Source of the DNA: Draconibacterium mangrovi_A
Lineage (GTDB): Bacteria > Bacteroidota > Bacteroidia > Bacteroidales > Prolixibacteraceae
DNA length: 64,000 bases
Assembly: GCF_037646455.1 (NCBI RefSeq)
Contig: NZ_JBBIXN010000005.1
Span: 62,001-126,000 of the forward strand
Reading direction: 5' to 3'
Under the pieces are notes generated by a model, which worked only from the letters and a program-made list of their open reading frames with translations, made no database searches and had not been told where the DNA came from. Every line of letters starts with the position of its first letter. Within the stretch, counting starts at the first letter, position 1. Both the position numbers and the translations under genes were made by a program. Below are positions 42,131-51,605 of this stretch, one piece after another.

Positions 42131-44875
42131 ATGAAAAAAATTACTGCACTCGCCTTATTACTGCACGTCGGCAGCGTTGTATTTGCACAATCCGTGAAAC
42201 GTCCGTTAACTTTTGACGACATCCTGAAATGGAACCGAATCACTGAAACCCATCTTTCAAACGATGGCAATTATATCGTTTACAAGGAAGAACCATGGAA
42301 AGGTGACCCGGTTTTAAAAATTACAACTCCGGATGATGACGAAGTAGAAGCAATAGACTGTGCCACCAATGCGAAAATTACCGCCGATTCAAAATTTGTG
42401 ATTTTTACGCTGAAGTCTCCCGAGGATAACATTCGAATGTTAAAACTAAAAAAGACCAAGAAAGAAGATCTGCCCAAAGATAAACTTGCGATTTATGAGC
42501 TTAAAACAGGAAAGTTAGAAAAGATTGACAGTTTAAAATCGAGGAAGGTTCCTGAAAAATGGAGTGGCTGGATAGCTTATCAAACGATACCTCAAAATGG
42601 GGATGACAAGAACGGTAAAAAGTATGCTCCTTTGTTTATCAGAAATCTTGAAAATGGCGAGCTTACCGAAATTCCAGCCGTAAGCAATTACGAACTGGCC
42701 GAAGAAAAAGAAGTGCTGGCCTATATTTCGGAAGGCGATAGTACATTTGATGCGGGTGTCTATGTAGTCGACCTCATTAAAAATGAGCAACAAAAAGTGC
42801 TGGATGGCAAGGGAAAGTTCGAACAGCTAACATTGAATAAAACCGGAGAAAAACTAGCTTTTTTAGCAGATACTACTGGTTCTGAAGAAGCAGAATATTC
42901 GCTTTACCTATCCGCTGGCGAAACGGCCCAGATCATCCTTGATAATTCGGATGCAGCAATTCCCGGGAATTGGATCATCAGCGAAAACGGTCGTCTTTCG
43001 TTCTCTGAAAATAACAAGCGACTGTTTTTTGGGACAGCTCCGGCAAAAGCGCCAAAAGATACCACCATTTTGGAAGAAGAAATTCCGGTACTGGATATCT
43101 GGCACTGGAACGAGGAAGAACTCCACACTGTTCAGCTTAATAACAAATCGGGCGATGAAAAAAAGACTTACCTGGCCGTGGTTCATCTTGATGAAAAGCA
43201 CACCGTACAGTTAGAGACCGAATTTTTTACAGGTATTCGTCCCATTAAAGATGGCGATGCCGATCAACTGCTGGCCTGGTCCAACCGCCCTTATGCCGTT
43301 CAATCGATGTGGGAAGGAAGTCCCCGTCATCTCGATTTCTACCTCATAGATATTAATACCGGCGAGGCAGAAAAGTTTAAAGAGGATTGCCGCGCACGCC
43401 CGATGGTTTCGCCCGAAGGAAAATTTGTTTACTGGTACGACGCCATGGATACCACCTGGATTACCTACGACATTGCCAACGGAAAAGAATATTGCATTAC
43501 AACTTCTGAAACGGTCCAGGTAGCCAACGAATTAAACGATATTCCCAATCCACCCGGCTCTTACCGGACAGCCGGATGGATGGAAAATGATGAAGCGCTT
43601 TTGGTGTACGACCGTTTTGATATCTGGAAAGTGGATCCAACAAATTCCATTAAACCGGAGAATATTACCAAAAACGGAAGAGCATCGAAAGTGAATTACC
43701 GGCTGGTTCGTTTTAATCCTGAACCAAATGAAGGAATCGATCCCGACGAAGAGCTGATTTTAAAAGCCCACAACGAAGTAACACGTGCAGACTCTTATTT
43801 CACTTTCGATCCGGAAAAACCCGGCACTCAGAAAGTTTTACTGGCCGAAAACATGAAGCTGGGAACACCTAAAAAAGCAAAAGAAGCCGGGTTAGTTGTA
43901 TTCACTGAGGAAAATTTCGAAACCTATCCCAACCTGCTGGCCAGCGACCTGAGTTTCAAAAATCAAAAACAGATCTCTGATGCGGCTCCACAGCAAGTTG
44001 AATTTATATGGGGAACTGCGGAACTGGTGAGCTGGCGCTCGTTAGACGGGCTGGAACTGGAAGGAACTTTACACAAACCCGAAAACTTTGATCCCGACAA
44101 GAAATACCCGCTTATCGTCAATTTTTATGAAAAGAGTTCGCAGGGATTGCTAAACTATCGCATGCCGGAGAACAATCGCTCAACCATTGATTACCACTAC
44201 TACACCAGCAATGGTTATGTCATTTTCAATCCCGATGTGTATTACAAAGAAGGTTATCCGGGCGAATCGGCATTTAACTGTGTTATGCCCGGTGTAAACA
44301 AAGTGGTTGAAATGGGATTTATTGATCCCGAACGGATTGGTGCGCAAGGACATAGTTGGGGAGGCTATCAAGTGGCTTACCTAGCCACACGAACCAACAT
44401 GTTCGCCGCTATTGAATCGGGAGCTCCGGTTGTTAATATGTTCAGTGCCTATGGTGGTATTCGCTGGGGATCAGGACTCAACCGCTCCTTCCAGTACGAG
44501 CACACACAAAGCCGGATTGGAAAATCGATTTGGGAAGCACCACTACGCTACCTCGAAAATTCGCCCTTATTCACTGCCGATAAAATTGAAACTCCGATCC
44601 TTATCATGCACAACGACGACGACGGAGCCGTGCCATGGTATCAGGGAATCGAGTTTTTTATTGCCTTGCGCAGAATGGGAAAACCAAGCTGGTTACTTAA
44701 TTACAATGAAGCCGATCACTGGCCATTAAAAGTGCGTGACAAGCATGATTTCCAGATCCGAATGGCGCAGTTTTTTGATCATTATTTAAAAGGCCATCCC
44801 ATGCCAATATGGATGAAAGAAGGTGTTCCAGCCACTAAAAAGGGCATTGAAATGGGTTACGACCTCGAAGATTAG
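42131..44875 (+). CDS. secreted prolyl-oligopeptidase family (S9) peptidase
   Basis: 914 residues with a signal peptide ending at SVVFAQ. The N-terminal two thirds form the beta-propeller-like gate (repeats such as AKITADSKFVIFTL and TGEKLAFLAD). The C-terminal third is the alpha/beta-hydrolase: nucleophile S742 in GHSWGGYQ, acid in HNDDDGAVPWYQG, histidine in EADHWPLK. Members cut short peptides after proline or glycine or small residues, and this long subgroup is common as periplasmic peptidases in Bacteroidota. It ends before a strong bidirectional terminator. Confidence 0.92.
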   Translation: MKKITALALLLHVGSVVFAQSVKRPLTFDDILKWNRITETHLSNDGNYIVYKEEPWKGDPVLKITTPDDDEVEAIDCATNAKITADSKFVIFTLKSPEDNIRMLKLKKTKKEDLPKDKLAIYELKTGKLEKIDSLKSRKVPEKWSGWIAYQTIPQNGDDKNGKKYAPLFIRNLENGELTEIPAVSNYELAEEKEVLAYISEGDSTFDAGVYVVDLIKNEQQKVLDGKGKFEQLTLNKTGEKLAFLADTTGSEEAEYSLYLSAGETAQIILDNSDAAIPGNWIISENGRLSFSENNKRLFFGTAPAKAPKDTTILEEEIPVLDIWHWNEEELHTVQLNNKSGDEKKTYLAVVHLDEKHTVQLETEFFTGIRPIKDGDADQLLAWSNRPYAVQSMWEGSPRHLDFYLIDINTGEAEKFKEDCRARPMVSPEGKFVYWYDAMDTTWITYDIANGKEYCITTSETVQVANELNDIPNPPGSYRTAGWMENDEALLVYDRFDIWKVDPTNSIKPENITKNGRASKVNYRLVRFNPEPNEGIDPDEELILKAHNEVTRADSYFTFDPEKPGTQKVLLAENMKLGTPKKAKEAGLVVFTEENFETYPNLLASDLSFKNQKQISDAAPQQVEFIWGTAELVSWRSLDGLELEGTLHKPENFDPDKKYPLIVNFYEKSSQGLLNYRMPENNRSTIDYHYYTSNGYVIFNPDVYYKEGYPGESAFNCVMPGVNKVVEMGFIDPERIGAQGHSWGGYQVAYLATRTNMFAAIESGAPVVNMFSAYGGIRWGSGLNRSFQYEHTQSRIGKSIWEAPLRYLENSPLFTADKIETPILIMHNDDDGAVPWYQGIEFFIALRRMGKPSWLLNYNEADHWPLKVRDKHDFQIRMAQFFDHYLKGHPMPIWMKEGVPATKKGIEMGYDLED

Positions 44876-44898
44876 AATGACACTGTTTTAAATAAGAA

Positions 44899-44946
44899 AG
44901 GCTGTATCAGAATTCACAATGGACTTCATTACTTCTGATACAGCCT
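44899..44946. terminator. strong bidirectional terminator
   Basis: AGGCTGTATCAGAA (44899-44912) and TTCTGATACAGCCT (44933-44946) form a perfect 14-base stem; pairing continues imperfectly into AATAAG/TTTATT on both sides. A-rich on one side and T-rich on the other, it serves both convergent genes. Confidence 0.9.
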
Positions 44947-45172
44947 ATTTTATTGAGTTGAATATCTCTATTGCCTCCGCAACATCCTCTTCCATTACAC
45001 GGAGTTCAATTCCGATATTTGTTGGGCTACCTCGATAAATACCGTCAACGGTACTGGTAATCTCATTCACCAGCATATACCGGATACCAGCTTCATCCAG
45101 CATTTCTTTAAACAGAATGTATTTCATATCGAAATTACTGGTAAATGAAGCTATGGTTACAGGATTGCTCAT
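44945..45172 (-). CDS. DUF2007 small protein
   Basis: 75 residues, MSNPVTIASFTSNFDMKYILFKEMLDEAGIRYMLVNE and ending LRVMEEDVAEAIEIFNSIK. This is the DUF2007 (putative signal-transducing protein) pattern: a beta strand, a long helix with LxxAGI, and a C-terminal strand-helix with EEDxxxAxE. Function is unknown. Its stop codon lies at the edge of the terminator hairpin. The SRPBCC gene is 29 bases upstream on the same strand, and the two may be cotranscribed. Confidence 0.8.
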   Translation of the reverse strand: MSNPVTIASFTSNFDMKYILFKEMLDEAGIRYMLVNEITSTVDGIYRGSPTNIGIELRVMEEDVAEAIEIFNSIK

Positions 45173-45201
45173 TTTAGTTTTTGTTAATGGTTCTGCTCAA
45201 T

Positions 45202-45630
45202 CTACGAATTATTTTCAAGATAAGATTTTAAACGTTCCCGAATAAAAAACTCCCAGCCTCCAACACAACTTTCGCGCTTAAATTCGGGAATATCATCCGG
45301 AAAATCTTCAAGCACTTTCATGGTCAGGATCAGTTCTGTATGGCCGGATTTTTCTTCCAGTTCGAAAATTACAATGGAATCTCCGGGGTATTCAGCGTAT
45401 TTCCAGTTTACGACCAGTTTTTTGCCGGGTATAGCTTCTTCTACTTCCCACAAATGGGTAAAAATCCGATCTCTGGATACGACTTCAAATTTAGATCTGG
45501 CCCCCACTTCCGCACGAAACGCATCGATATTATCGAAATACCACTGTTTCATCTCTTCAAGAACGGTAAGCACTGCCCACACTTTTTCGTCAGAAGCAGC
45601 AAAAGATTCTCTAATTATTACCGGTTCCAT
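45202..45630 (-). CDS. SRPBCC/AHSA1-type START-like domain protein
   Basis: 142 residues forming one START-like helix-grip domain: VIIRESFAASDEKVWAVLTVLEEMKQWYFDNIDAF, then KLVVNWKYAEYPGDSIVIFELEEKSGHTELILTM, and the C-terminal helix GWEFFIRERLKSYL. This matches the AHSA1 (activator of Hsp90 ATPase homologue 1-like) branch of SRPBCC proteins, which bind hydrophobic ligands. Ligand and role are unknown. It is near the DUF2007 gene on the same strand. Confidence 0.87.
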   Translation of the reverse strand: MEPVIIRESFAASDEKVWAVLTVLEEMKQWYFDNIDAFRAEVGARSKFEVVSRDRIFTHLWEVEEAIPGKKLVVNWKYAEYPGDSIVIFELEEKSGHTELILTMKVLEDFPDDIPEFKRESCVGGWEFFIRERLKSYLENNS

Positions 45631-45666
45631 AAATATTTTGAGATAAAAAATTAAGTGAAGATTTTA

Positions 45667-46350
45667 CTACTCATCGCCGCCTTTACGGGTTTCGATGATT
45701 ACTACACCGTTAGCCCCACGTGAGCCGTAAATGGCCGAACTCCCATCTTTAATGATATTGATGCTTTGAACATTAGTGGGAGACAACGCTTCTAAAATGG
45801 CTTTATCCGTAGGTACTCCATCAACAACGATAAGGGCCGCACTGCTCAGGTTGATCGAATTCTGACCACGAATAATGATATCTCCATTAGCGTCGACCTT
45901 AACACCTGCAAAACGCCCTCTGATTAAATCGTACATATTGGTGTACTGCGAAAAATCCACATCATTTCTTGTAAGTTGAGCCAGTGCATTCAGTTTTTCA
46001 GCATCTTTTACATAGCCGTATCCAATGGCATATTCCCGGGCATTTTCGGTAGGTTTAAGTTTCAGATTGATCATCACCAACTTGGTTTTATCTTCCAGTT
46101 TTACATTCTGAGTATAAAATCCTTTGGCCGTTACTTTTAACCGGTCTTTGCTATCAACCAAAACCGAAAAACGCCCCAAAGTATCGGTCGGCACAACCTG
46201 TTTTGTACTCTTTACTATTACTTCGGCACCAATCAATGGAATGCTGTCGAAAGTAGTTACCAGCCCCTGGATTAACCTATCCTGTGCTCCGGCCGATAAG
46301 GCTGAACCGATTATAAGAATTGCAATAAATGCGGATCTTAACTTTGTCAT
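45667..46350 (-). CDS. stand-alone carboxypeptidase-D + TonB-plug domain protein (SusC N-terminus-like)
   Basis: 227 residues with a signal peptide ending at LSAGAQ. Residues about 24-105 are a carboxypeptidase-D regulatory-like domain (LIQGLVTTFDSIPLIGAEVIVKSTKQVVPTDTLGRFSV). Residues about 120-225 are a TonB-receptor plug of SusC type: FSQYTNMYDLIRGRFAGVKVD, DIIIRGQNSIN, ALIVVDGVP, and INIIKDGSSAIYGSRGANGVVIIETRKG. The chain stops right after the plug, where SusC proteins continue into a 22-strand barrel. The stop is clean and no barrel sequence follows, so it is a genuine short protein. Function unknown; perhaps a periplasmic regulator or scaffold. Confidence 0.85.
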   Translation of the reverse strand: MTKLRSAFIAILIIGSALSAGAQDRLIQGLVTTFDSIPLIGAEVIVKSTKQVVPTDTLGRFSVLVDSKDRLKVTAKGFYTQNVKLEDKTKLVMINLKLKPTENAREYAIGYGYVKDAEKLNALAQLTRNDVDFSQYTNMYDLIRGRFAGVKVDANGDIIIRGQNSINLSSAALIVVDGVPTDKAILEALSPTNVQSINIIKDGSSAIYGSRGANGVVIIETRKGGDE

Positions 46351-46384
46351 GATGATTTTAGTTTTTATTTTATCAGAAGTCCTT

Positions 46385-46402
46385 TAGACTATAGACAGTC
46401 TA
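46385..46402. promoter_or_regulatory. inverted repeat upstream of plug-domain gene
   Basis: TAGACT (46385-46390) and AGTCTA (46397-46402) form an inverted repeat with a 6-base spacer, about 35-50 bases before the start of the plug-domain gene. Possible operator; no regulator is known. Confidence 0.25.
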
Positions 46403-46487
46403 CAATAATCATACCCCTAATAATCCGCTCAAGATAATCAGATTGAACATAAATTGCAACGAAATGTAACGCTCACAACATCGCAAT

Positions 46488-47432
46488 TTACTTTTCGATG
46501 GCGGGGCTGACATTTTTAACCCGGTATGGTTTCTTTTTCTGCGATTCGAAATAAGTACGCATTTGTACCTCGGCTATAATACCCGTTGTTATAAACTGAA
46601 TACCTCCCAAAACCAATAAGATGCCAAGAAGCAACAGAGGTTTTCCCCAGATATCGTTACCCATTATTTTCAGGATAAGCAGGTAAAAATTGATGAGCAC
46701 TCCGATTCCAAGTGTTATAATCCCAATGTTTCCGAAAAAGTGCATGGGTCGTTGCATGTATTTTTTAAAGAAAACCATAAGGATAAGGTCACTCATTACA
46801 CGCGTTGTACGACTCAGGTTGTATTTTGAACTGCCAAACTCACGGGGACGATGGTTCACATCGGTTTGCGTAATTTTAGTAGCTCCTTCCAGTGTAATTA
46901 ATGCCGGAATATAACGGTGAAGTTCTCCATAAATATGAATGCTCTTTATGGTTTCGTTTGTAAAAATTTTGAGCGTGCATCCAAGGTCTTTCATATGAAT
47001 TCCGGTAGCTCTGCGAATTAAATAGTTCGCCACTTTCGAAGGTACTTTTCTCAGAAACATCCCGTCCTGTCGGTTGGCTCTAACACCGGCTACCATGTCC
47101 CAACCTTCATTTTCTATCATCTTCAGCATCCGTGGCACATCGGCCGGATCGTTTTGAAGATCGCCATCGATCAGTGCAATGTACTCGCCTTCGGCCTGAT
47201 CGATACCGGCCTGCAATGCTGAGCTTTGTCCGTAATTGCGTTTCAATTCAACAAGGATAAAGCGCTCGTCATTGATTTTTCTGATCTCTTCGCGCGTGTT
47301 ATCGGTTGATCCGTCGTCGACAAAAACGGCTTCGTAATCAAGACCATCCAATGCTGCCTTAATCTGATCGGAAAGTGGTTTAATGTTTGGCTCTTCATTC
47401 CAAACACATATTACCAGGGATAGCTTCTTCAT
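46488..47432 (-). CDS. polyprenyl-phosphate-type glycosyltransferase, GT2
   Basis: 314 residues. The GT2 catalytic core has VICVWNEEPNIKPL, FVDDGSTDNTREEI and the metal-binding D-x-D region ALIDGDLQNDPADVPRML, and the later MKDLGCTLKIFTNETI. Two membrane segments close the chain (about 232-290), the layout of GtrB/ArnC-like enzymes that transfer a sugar to undecaprenyl phosphate. The product would be used for surface glycan or lipid A modification. No flippase or acceptor-transfer gene is adjacent, although the DUF368 carrier recycler lies elsewhere in the window. Confidence 0.9.
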   Translation of the reverse strand: MKKLSLVICVWNEEPNIKPLSDQIKAALDGLDYEAVFVDDGSTDNTREEIRKINDERFILVELKRNYGQSSALQAGIDQAEGEYIALIDGDLQNDPADVPRMLKMIENEGWDMVAGVRANRQDGMFLRKVPSKVANYLIRRATGIHMKDLGCTLKIFTNETIKSIHIYGELHRYIPALITLEGATKITQTDVNHRPREFGSSKYNLSRTTRVMSDLILMVFFKKYMQRPMHFFGNIGIITLGIGVLINFYLLILKIMGNDIWGKPLLLLGILLVLGGIQFITTGIIAEVQMRTYFESQKKKPYRVKNVSPAIEK

Positions 47433-47522
47433 GATTCTATTAAATTTGTAGCTCCTTCTTTGTTTAAATTTCCATAAATCGGAAACGATGCAAACTTACG
47501 CAATCTTGCCTGAAAATAAGGA

Positions 47523-48416
47523 CTATTTGACAGGATTTAACTTCCAGATAAAAGAGAAACGAATGGTTCGGTATAACCAATCGTGCAATCCGTGTTGATA
47601 TTGTATCCTGAATGCTTTTTTCTCGTAGTCCTTTCGTACTTCAGTATTCAATTGCATAGGCCGGTCGCCGTTGTTTTTGTATCCGTAGTAGCCTGACCAC
47701 GAACCAGTAATTCTCCAACCATTTTTTTTCAAATCGGCTCCAACTCCATACAAAAGTGCATCATTCTGCAGCATAAGTTCGTCGTTGGTTTGCCAACTAT
47801 AGAAACCAATCATACCATAAGGCCGAAAAACCATATGTTCTGCTGATCCGAAATCTTCCGAAATACTAAGATCGAAGAAATACCCCGGAGCATCGGAATA
47901 ACGTACGGCCTCCAAATTGGTACCCGAAGCCGTTTTTAATGCTGCCCTTAATAAGGTATTCGGAAACTTTCGGTCTTTTACCAATTGAATTAAGGTAGTA
48001 AAATAAAAATCGCCAATAGCAGTTCCCTTACCGTCCTTATCGCGAGAAACTCGTTCGTTTCTTATTTCTTCAGTGTAGGCATAATGCTCGAACAGTACTC
48101 CGTACATTTCGATGGCAATTTTCCCGTTGGCAAACGGGATGTAGGCTGTTCCCGACAAATCCTGCGTGGGATCGCCACCATGGAAATGATTGGAAGCGGT
48201 CAGTTCGATTTCTGATTCGTTGCTAAGAAACCCGCGTTTAACCTCGGGAACAGGCAAAGCATTCGGTCCGAGATAGGCAGGCGAAATCGTCAGCCAGTTT
48301 CGCCAACCCGGCATGCCCGATTCCCAACCATGCAGGTCGTTCCACCAGCTCCAGTCTTCCTGGGCCGACAGACCGGTACTTATAAAAACCAATAAAATGA
48401 TTAAGAAATTCCTCAT
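47523..48416 (-). CDS. outer-membrane protein of unknown function
   Basis: 297 residues from the ATG at 48416, with a signal peptide (MRNFLIILLVFISTGLSAQ). The frame is open further upstream to 48494, but that stretch contains the terminator of the preceding gene, so the longer start is rejected. The mature part is rich in alternating aromatic/polar strands (GKIAIEMYGVLFEHYAY, GWRITGSWSGYYGYKN, FRIQYQHGLHDWLYRTIRFSFIWKL), indicating a beta barrel. The N-terminal tryptophan-rich EDWSWWNDLHGWESGMPGWRNW is unusual. I do not recognise a named family. Confidence 0.75.
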   Translation of the reverse strand: MRNFLIILLVFISTGLSAQEDWSWWNDLHGWESGMPGWRNWLTISPAYLGPNALPVPEVKRGFLSNESEIELTASNHFHGGDPTQDLSGTAYIPFANGKIAIEMYGVLFEHYAYTEEIRNERVSRDKDGKGTAIGDFYFTTLIQLVKDRKFPNTLLRAALKTASGTNLEAVRYSDAPGYFFDLSISEDFGSAEHMVFRPYGMIGFYSWQTNDELMLQNDALLYGVGADLKKNGWRITGSWSGYYGYKNNGDRPMQLNTEVRKDYEKKAFRIQYQHGLHDWLYRTIRFSFIWKLNPVK

Positions 48417-48444
48417 TTCGACGAATTGAGCCCCAAAGATAAAA

Positions 48445-48473
48445 AAACCCTTCAGAAAAAATCTGAAGGGTTT
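48445..48473 (-). terminator. intrinsic terminator of C1 peptidase gene
   Basis: AAACCCTTCAGA (48445-48456) and TCTGAAGGGTTT (48462-48473) form a perfect 12-base stem with a 5-base loop, followed on the minus strand by TTTTTTT. It directly follows the peptidase stop. Confidence 0.9.
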
Positions 48474-48483
48474 CCTATTTGAA

Positions 48484-49695
48484 CTAAAGCTCAAGCTTTT
48501 CTCTTATACTCTGGGGTATACCGTCCTTGTGCACCATAATGCACATTGTTTTGTAAGTCACATATGGTTTCGAGGCGTAAAAATATCCGTTGTATTTGTT
48601 GTAATCGCCCCACGAATTTTTCACTTTATAAAACACATCACCTTCCTGATCGGTAGCCGTTCCAATAATGTGCATTCCATGATCATCAGTTGTTTGGTAA
48701 TTGTCGAACGCCGACTGACGCATAGCTTGCGTAACATTTAATTCCGGAACCGGTTGATCAAGCTTATACAATTCTTTTTCCTTTTCTTTTTCAGGCAGCG
48801 ATTCCCAACGGGCAATTTCAGCATTGTCCATATCTTCGCTTGGTGCTGCCGGTAAAACCGCAACGCCTTTGTTACTGGTGGCAAATCCCTTCTCGCTAAC
48901 ATCGGCTGCCCACGCTACGGTGAATCCGTTGTTTAACGAGTAATCTATAATCGAATCTAACTCTTCGAGTGGTACATTATACACCTGATCCCACGACCAG
49001 TTGTCCGGTACTTCAAGGATAAATTTCGAATAAAAGGGATGATGTGTGTATGAAGTAATCTCGACGTAATCATCCATATTCAAACCAACATAATCGCTGG
49101 CAAAACTTTGTGGCGTATATTGTTTTCCTTCGTATTCAAATTTTTCGGGAAGTTCACCCAGGTATGAATTCAGGGTTTCTTCAATAGAGTGATGCCAGGC
49201 AGTGCTGAGTTTACGGTTTTTATTCTCAACAACCGCATCAACATGCTGCTTCAAAACACGATCCATTTCTCCGTGCACGTGTTTCTCTTCTCCGTATTCC
49301 AACCCGTCGTAAACCGATTCAGGAACAATCCCGAATTGTTTGATCATGTTGGTAACATCGTGAAATGCACCTCCGGCCGAGAAATTCAGATTACCATGAA
49401 CGCGCACATGCTTTTTCGCTTTTTCCGAATAAGTGTGCCAAACGACAAACATTTCAGAAAGATCGACTTTGGGTTTACCCAAACGTAACATCTCGGATTC
49501 TAAAAATGATAAAGCCGAAAATGACCAACATGTACCCGACCGGTACTGGTCTTTTACCGAAGTTGATGGCAGGTCGATATCTTCTTCAAAGACATAACCT
49601 TTAATTTTGTCCTTTTTATCAGATTCGTTTTCAGCATATAAACTTAATGTGATGACCGTAAGAACTACGGTTAACAAACAACGCAAATTCTTCAT
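48484..49695 (-). CDS. exported C1-family peptidase (aminopeptidase C/bleomycin-hydrolase-like)
   Basis: 403 residues with an N-terminal signal peptide (MKNLRCLLTVVLTVITLSLYA). The papain-fold catalytic residues are Q50 and C56 in DQYRSGTCWSFSALSFLESEM, H339 in DDHGMHIIGTA, and N360 in KVKNSWGDY. Layout and length match the PepC/bleomycin hydrolase group, which are usually cytoplasmic; the signal peptide places this member in the periplasm or outside. It would trim peptides from their N-terminus. A strong terminator follows. Confidence 0.9.
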   Translation of the reverse strand: MKNLRCLLTVVLTVITLSLYAENESDKKDKIKGYVFEEDIDLPSTSVKDQYRSGTCWSFSALSFLESEMLRLGKPKVDLSEMFVVWHTYSEKAKKHVRVHGNLNFSAGGAFHDVTNMIKQFGIVPESVYDGLEYGEEKHVHGEMDRVLKQHVDAVVENKNRKLSTAWHHSIEETLNSYLGELPEKFEYEGKQYTPQSFASDYVGLNMDDYVEITSYTHHPFYSKFILEVPDNWSWDQVYNVPLEELDSIIDYSLNNGFTVAWAADVSEKGFATSNKGVAVLPAAPSEDMDNAEIARWESLPEKEKEKELYKLDQPVPELNVTQAMRQSAFDNYQTTDDHGMHIIGTATDQEGDVFYKVKNSWGDYNKYNGYFYASKPYVTYKTMCIMVHKDGIPQSIREKLEL

Positions 49696-49797
49696 AAAAA
49701 TTACCCCTCTAACTCAACAGGAAACAAAAATAATAATTTATTTGAATTGAGAAAAAATCTGTTAAAATTTGAAAAGAGTCTAAATATAAACAGTGAA

Positions 49798-50376
49798 TCA
49801 AACAGTTAGGTTTTTCTGGACTTCATTGTACCGGTGACAATATGTCAAGTGATCGTTCACCATTCCTGTAGCCTGCATGTGGGCGTAAATTACGGTTGAA
49901 CCCACAAATTTAAAACCGCGTTTTTTAAGGTCGGCTGAAATGCGATCTGATAATTCGGTTTTTGCCGGAAGCTCTTTTATCGATTGAAAAGAATTAACAA
50001 TGGGTTCATAATTCACAAAGCCCCAGATGTATTTATCGAAGCTGCCAAAATCTTTTTGAATCGCCAAAAATCGCTGCGCATTGTTTACGCAGGCAGCTAT
50101 TTTTTGCTTATTTCTGATGATGGATTTATCCTGAACTAGTTCGGCCAGTTTATTTTCGTCGTATGCAGCCACAATCTCAGGATCGAAATGATCGAAAGCC
50201 CTTCGGAAGTTCTCGCGTTTGTTCAACACGATCTGCCAGCTTAATCCGGCCTGAAAACCTTCGAGCACAAAAAATTCAAATAATTTCTGATCGTCGTGAA
50301 GCGGCACTCCCCACTCTTCGTCGTGGTATTTTATCATTAATTCGTTCGAGGTTCCCCAGTCGCATCGTTTACACAT
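49798..50376 (-). CDS. tag: DNA-3-methyladenine glycosylase I
   Basis: 192 residues from the ATG at 50376; an earlier in-frame start at 50403 adds nine residues unlike the family. The zinc site is C5 and H18 (MCKRCDWG and IKYHDEEWG) with the C-terminal H and C of NDHLTYC. Family stretches: FFVLEGFQAGLSWQIVLNKRENFRRAF and FVGSTVIYAHMQATGMVNDHLTYC. It removes 3-methyladenine from alkylated DNA. A decayed copy of the first third of this gene lies 1.3 kb away at 51721-51917 in the same orientation. Confidence 0.94.
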   Translation of the reverse strand: MCKRCDWGTSNELMIKYHDEEWGVPLHDDQKLFEFFVLEGFQAGLSWQIVLNKRENFRRAFDHFDPEIVAAYDENKLAELVQDKSIIRNKQKIAACVNNAQRFLAIQKDFGSFDKYIWGFVNYEPIVNSFQSIKELPAKTELSDRISADLKKRGFKFVGSTVIYAHMQATGMVNDHLTYCHRYNEVQKNLTV

Positions 50377-50714
50377 AGATCTTGATATATATTTTTTACT
50401 CAAATTGTAGCCTTCCGTCTTATGTGATCCTTTTTAAAAATCGGACAGTTTAAATTTAGACAATTTATTAATTTTAAACTGTACTATGATGAAATCAACT
50501 ATTTGTGAAAAAAATCCGATTGCCCAAAATTCGACAATCCCGGAAAAAACGTTTACCATTTTAGTTGATTTTAATTCGTACATTTATTGAAATACTATAA
50601 TTTAAAATGAGATAGAACATTAGGCTTATCAGACGTCTCCCAACCACATATTTTGTTTTAGTTCATTTACAAATTGAATAATATTTCTGCTATACCTTTA
50701 CCAAAATATTTATC
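50377..50714. other. AT-rich spacer upstream of tag and barrel gene
   Basis: 338 bases between divergent genes, clearly AT-rich. A TACCTTTA stretch at 50693-50700, one base from TAnnTTTG, may be the -7 box of the gene at 50715. No other feature is supported. Confidence 0.4.
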
Positions 50715-51605
50715 ATGAATATATTTTTGTGCAACAGAATTTTACACTATATAAAATTTCAAAGGTGGCTTAAGATAAAGTTTTTTCTTCTAGGTCTGGT
50801 TATTGGACTCACTGTTTGCGCCAAAGACAAAAATAATACATCGAAATCTGACACGCTGGATTATTCATGGGAACGTTTTTCCTTTGATTTTGGTGGTTAT
50901 CTAACAGGATTAAACAGCGATATTCAACTTGAAAGTCAAAAGGTTGGATTAGGTGTAAATGTTAATTTTGAAGATGCGCTTGGGTTAAAAAACACATCCA
51001 CGGTTTTACGCAGTGAGATACATTATAATTACGGAAAAAGGAGGCAGCATACAGTAGATTTGGAGTATTTTGGTTTATTCAGGTCGGCCCATAAGGTTTT
51101 GAAATCAGATATTGAAATTGGAGATCAGGTCTTTCCTGTTGGCACTGAATTGAACAGTAGATTTAACTTGCAAATCTATAAAGCCAAATACTCTTATGCC
51201 TATTTCCAGGATAAGCGTGTGAAACTGGATGCATCGTTTGGTTTATATGTTATGCCAATCACCTTTTCTGCTAAGGCATTGAATTTGAATGGAACAGCGA
51301 CTAAATTTGTTGCTCCATTACCAATAGTTGGTATTGGAAGTACATTTGCCATTACACCAAAATTATATCTTGAACAAAATATTGATTTTTTATACCTGAA
51401 AATATCAAACTTCAAAGGACTTATTACTGATATCAATTTTCGTATTGAATACAATGCCTGGAAACATTTTGGATTTGCAACAGGCATTAATAGTTTTCAT
51501 TTATATGTAAATGCATATGACTCGAAACATAAATTTCTAGATTTTAAAGGTACATTAAAAACAAGTCATACTGGATTGTTATTTTACGCGAAATATTATT
51601 TCTAG
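50715..51605 (+). CDS. outer-membrane beta-barrel protein in AT-rich segment
   Basis: 296 residues. The N-terminal hydrophobic stretch around residues 22-36 (FFLLGLVIGLTVCA) serves as a signal after a basic lead; the mature chain starts near KDKNNTSKSD. Barrel strands are evident (WERFSFDFGGYLTGLNSDIQL, VGLGVNVNFEDALGL, HFGFATGINSFHLYVNAY) and the chain ends in the outer-membrane C-terminus AKYYF. Function is unknown. Base composition differs from neighbours: sampled lines at 50881 and 51241 have 20 and 22 G+C of 60, against 31 of 60 at 52201. Together with the tag remnant beyond it, this suggests acquisition by recombination. Confidence 0.78.
   Translation: MNIFLCNRILHYIKFQRWLKIKFFLLGLVIGLTVCAKDKNNTSKSDTLDYSWERFSFDFGGYLTGLNSDIQLESQKVGLGVNVNFEDALGLKNTSTVLRSEIHYNYGKRRQHTVDLEYFGLFRSAHKVLKSDIEIGDQVFPVGTELNSRFNLQIYKAKYSYAYFQDKRVKLDASFGLYVMPITFSAKALNLNGTATKFVAPLPIVGIGSTFAITPKLYLEQNIDFLYLKISNFKGLITDINFRIEYNAWKHFGFATGINSFHLYVNAYDSKHKFLDFKGTLKTSHTGLLFYAKYYF

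Noticed and set aside
48417..48494. Longer start for the outer-membrane protein gene
   Set aside because: The extension would cover the strong terminator of the upstream peptidase gene, and the signal peptide begins at 48416.
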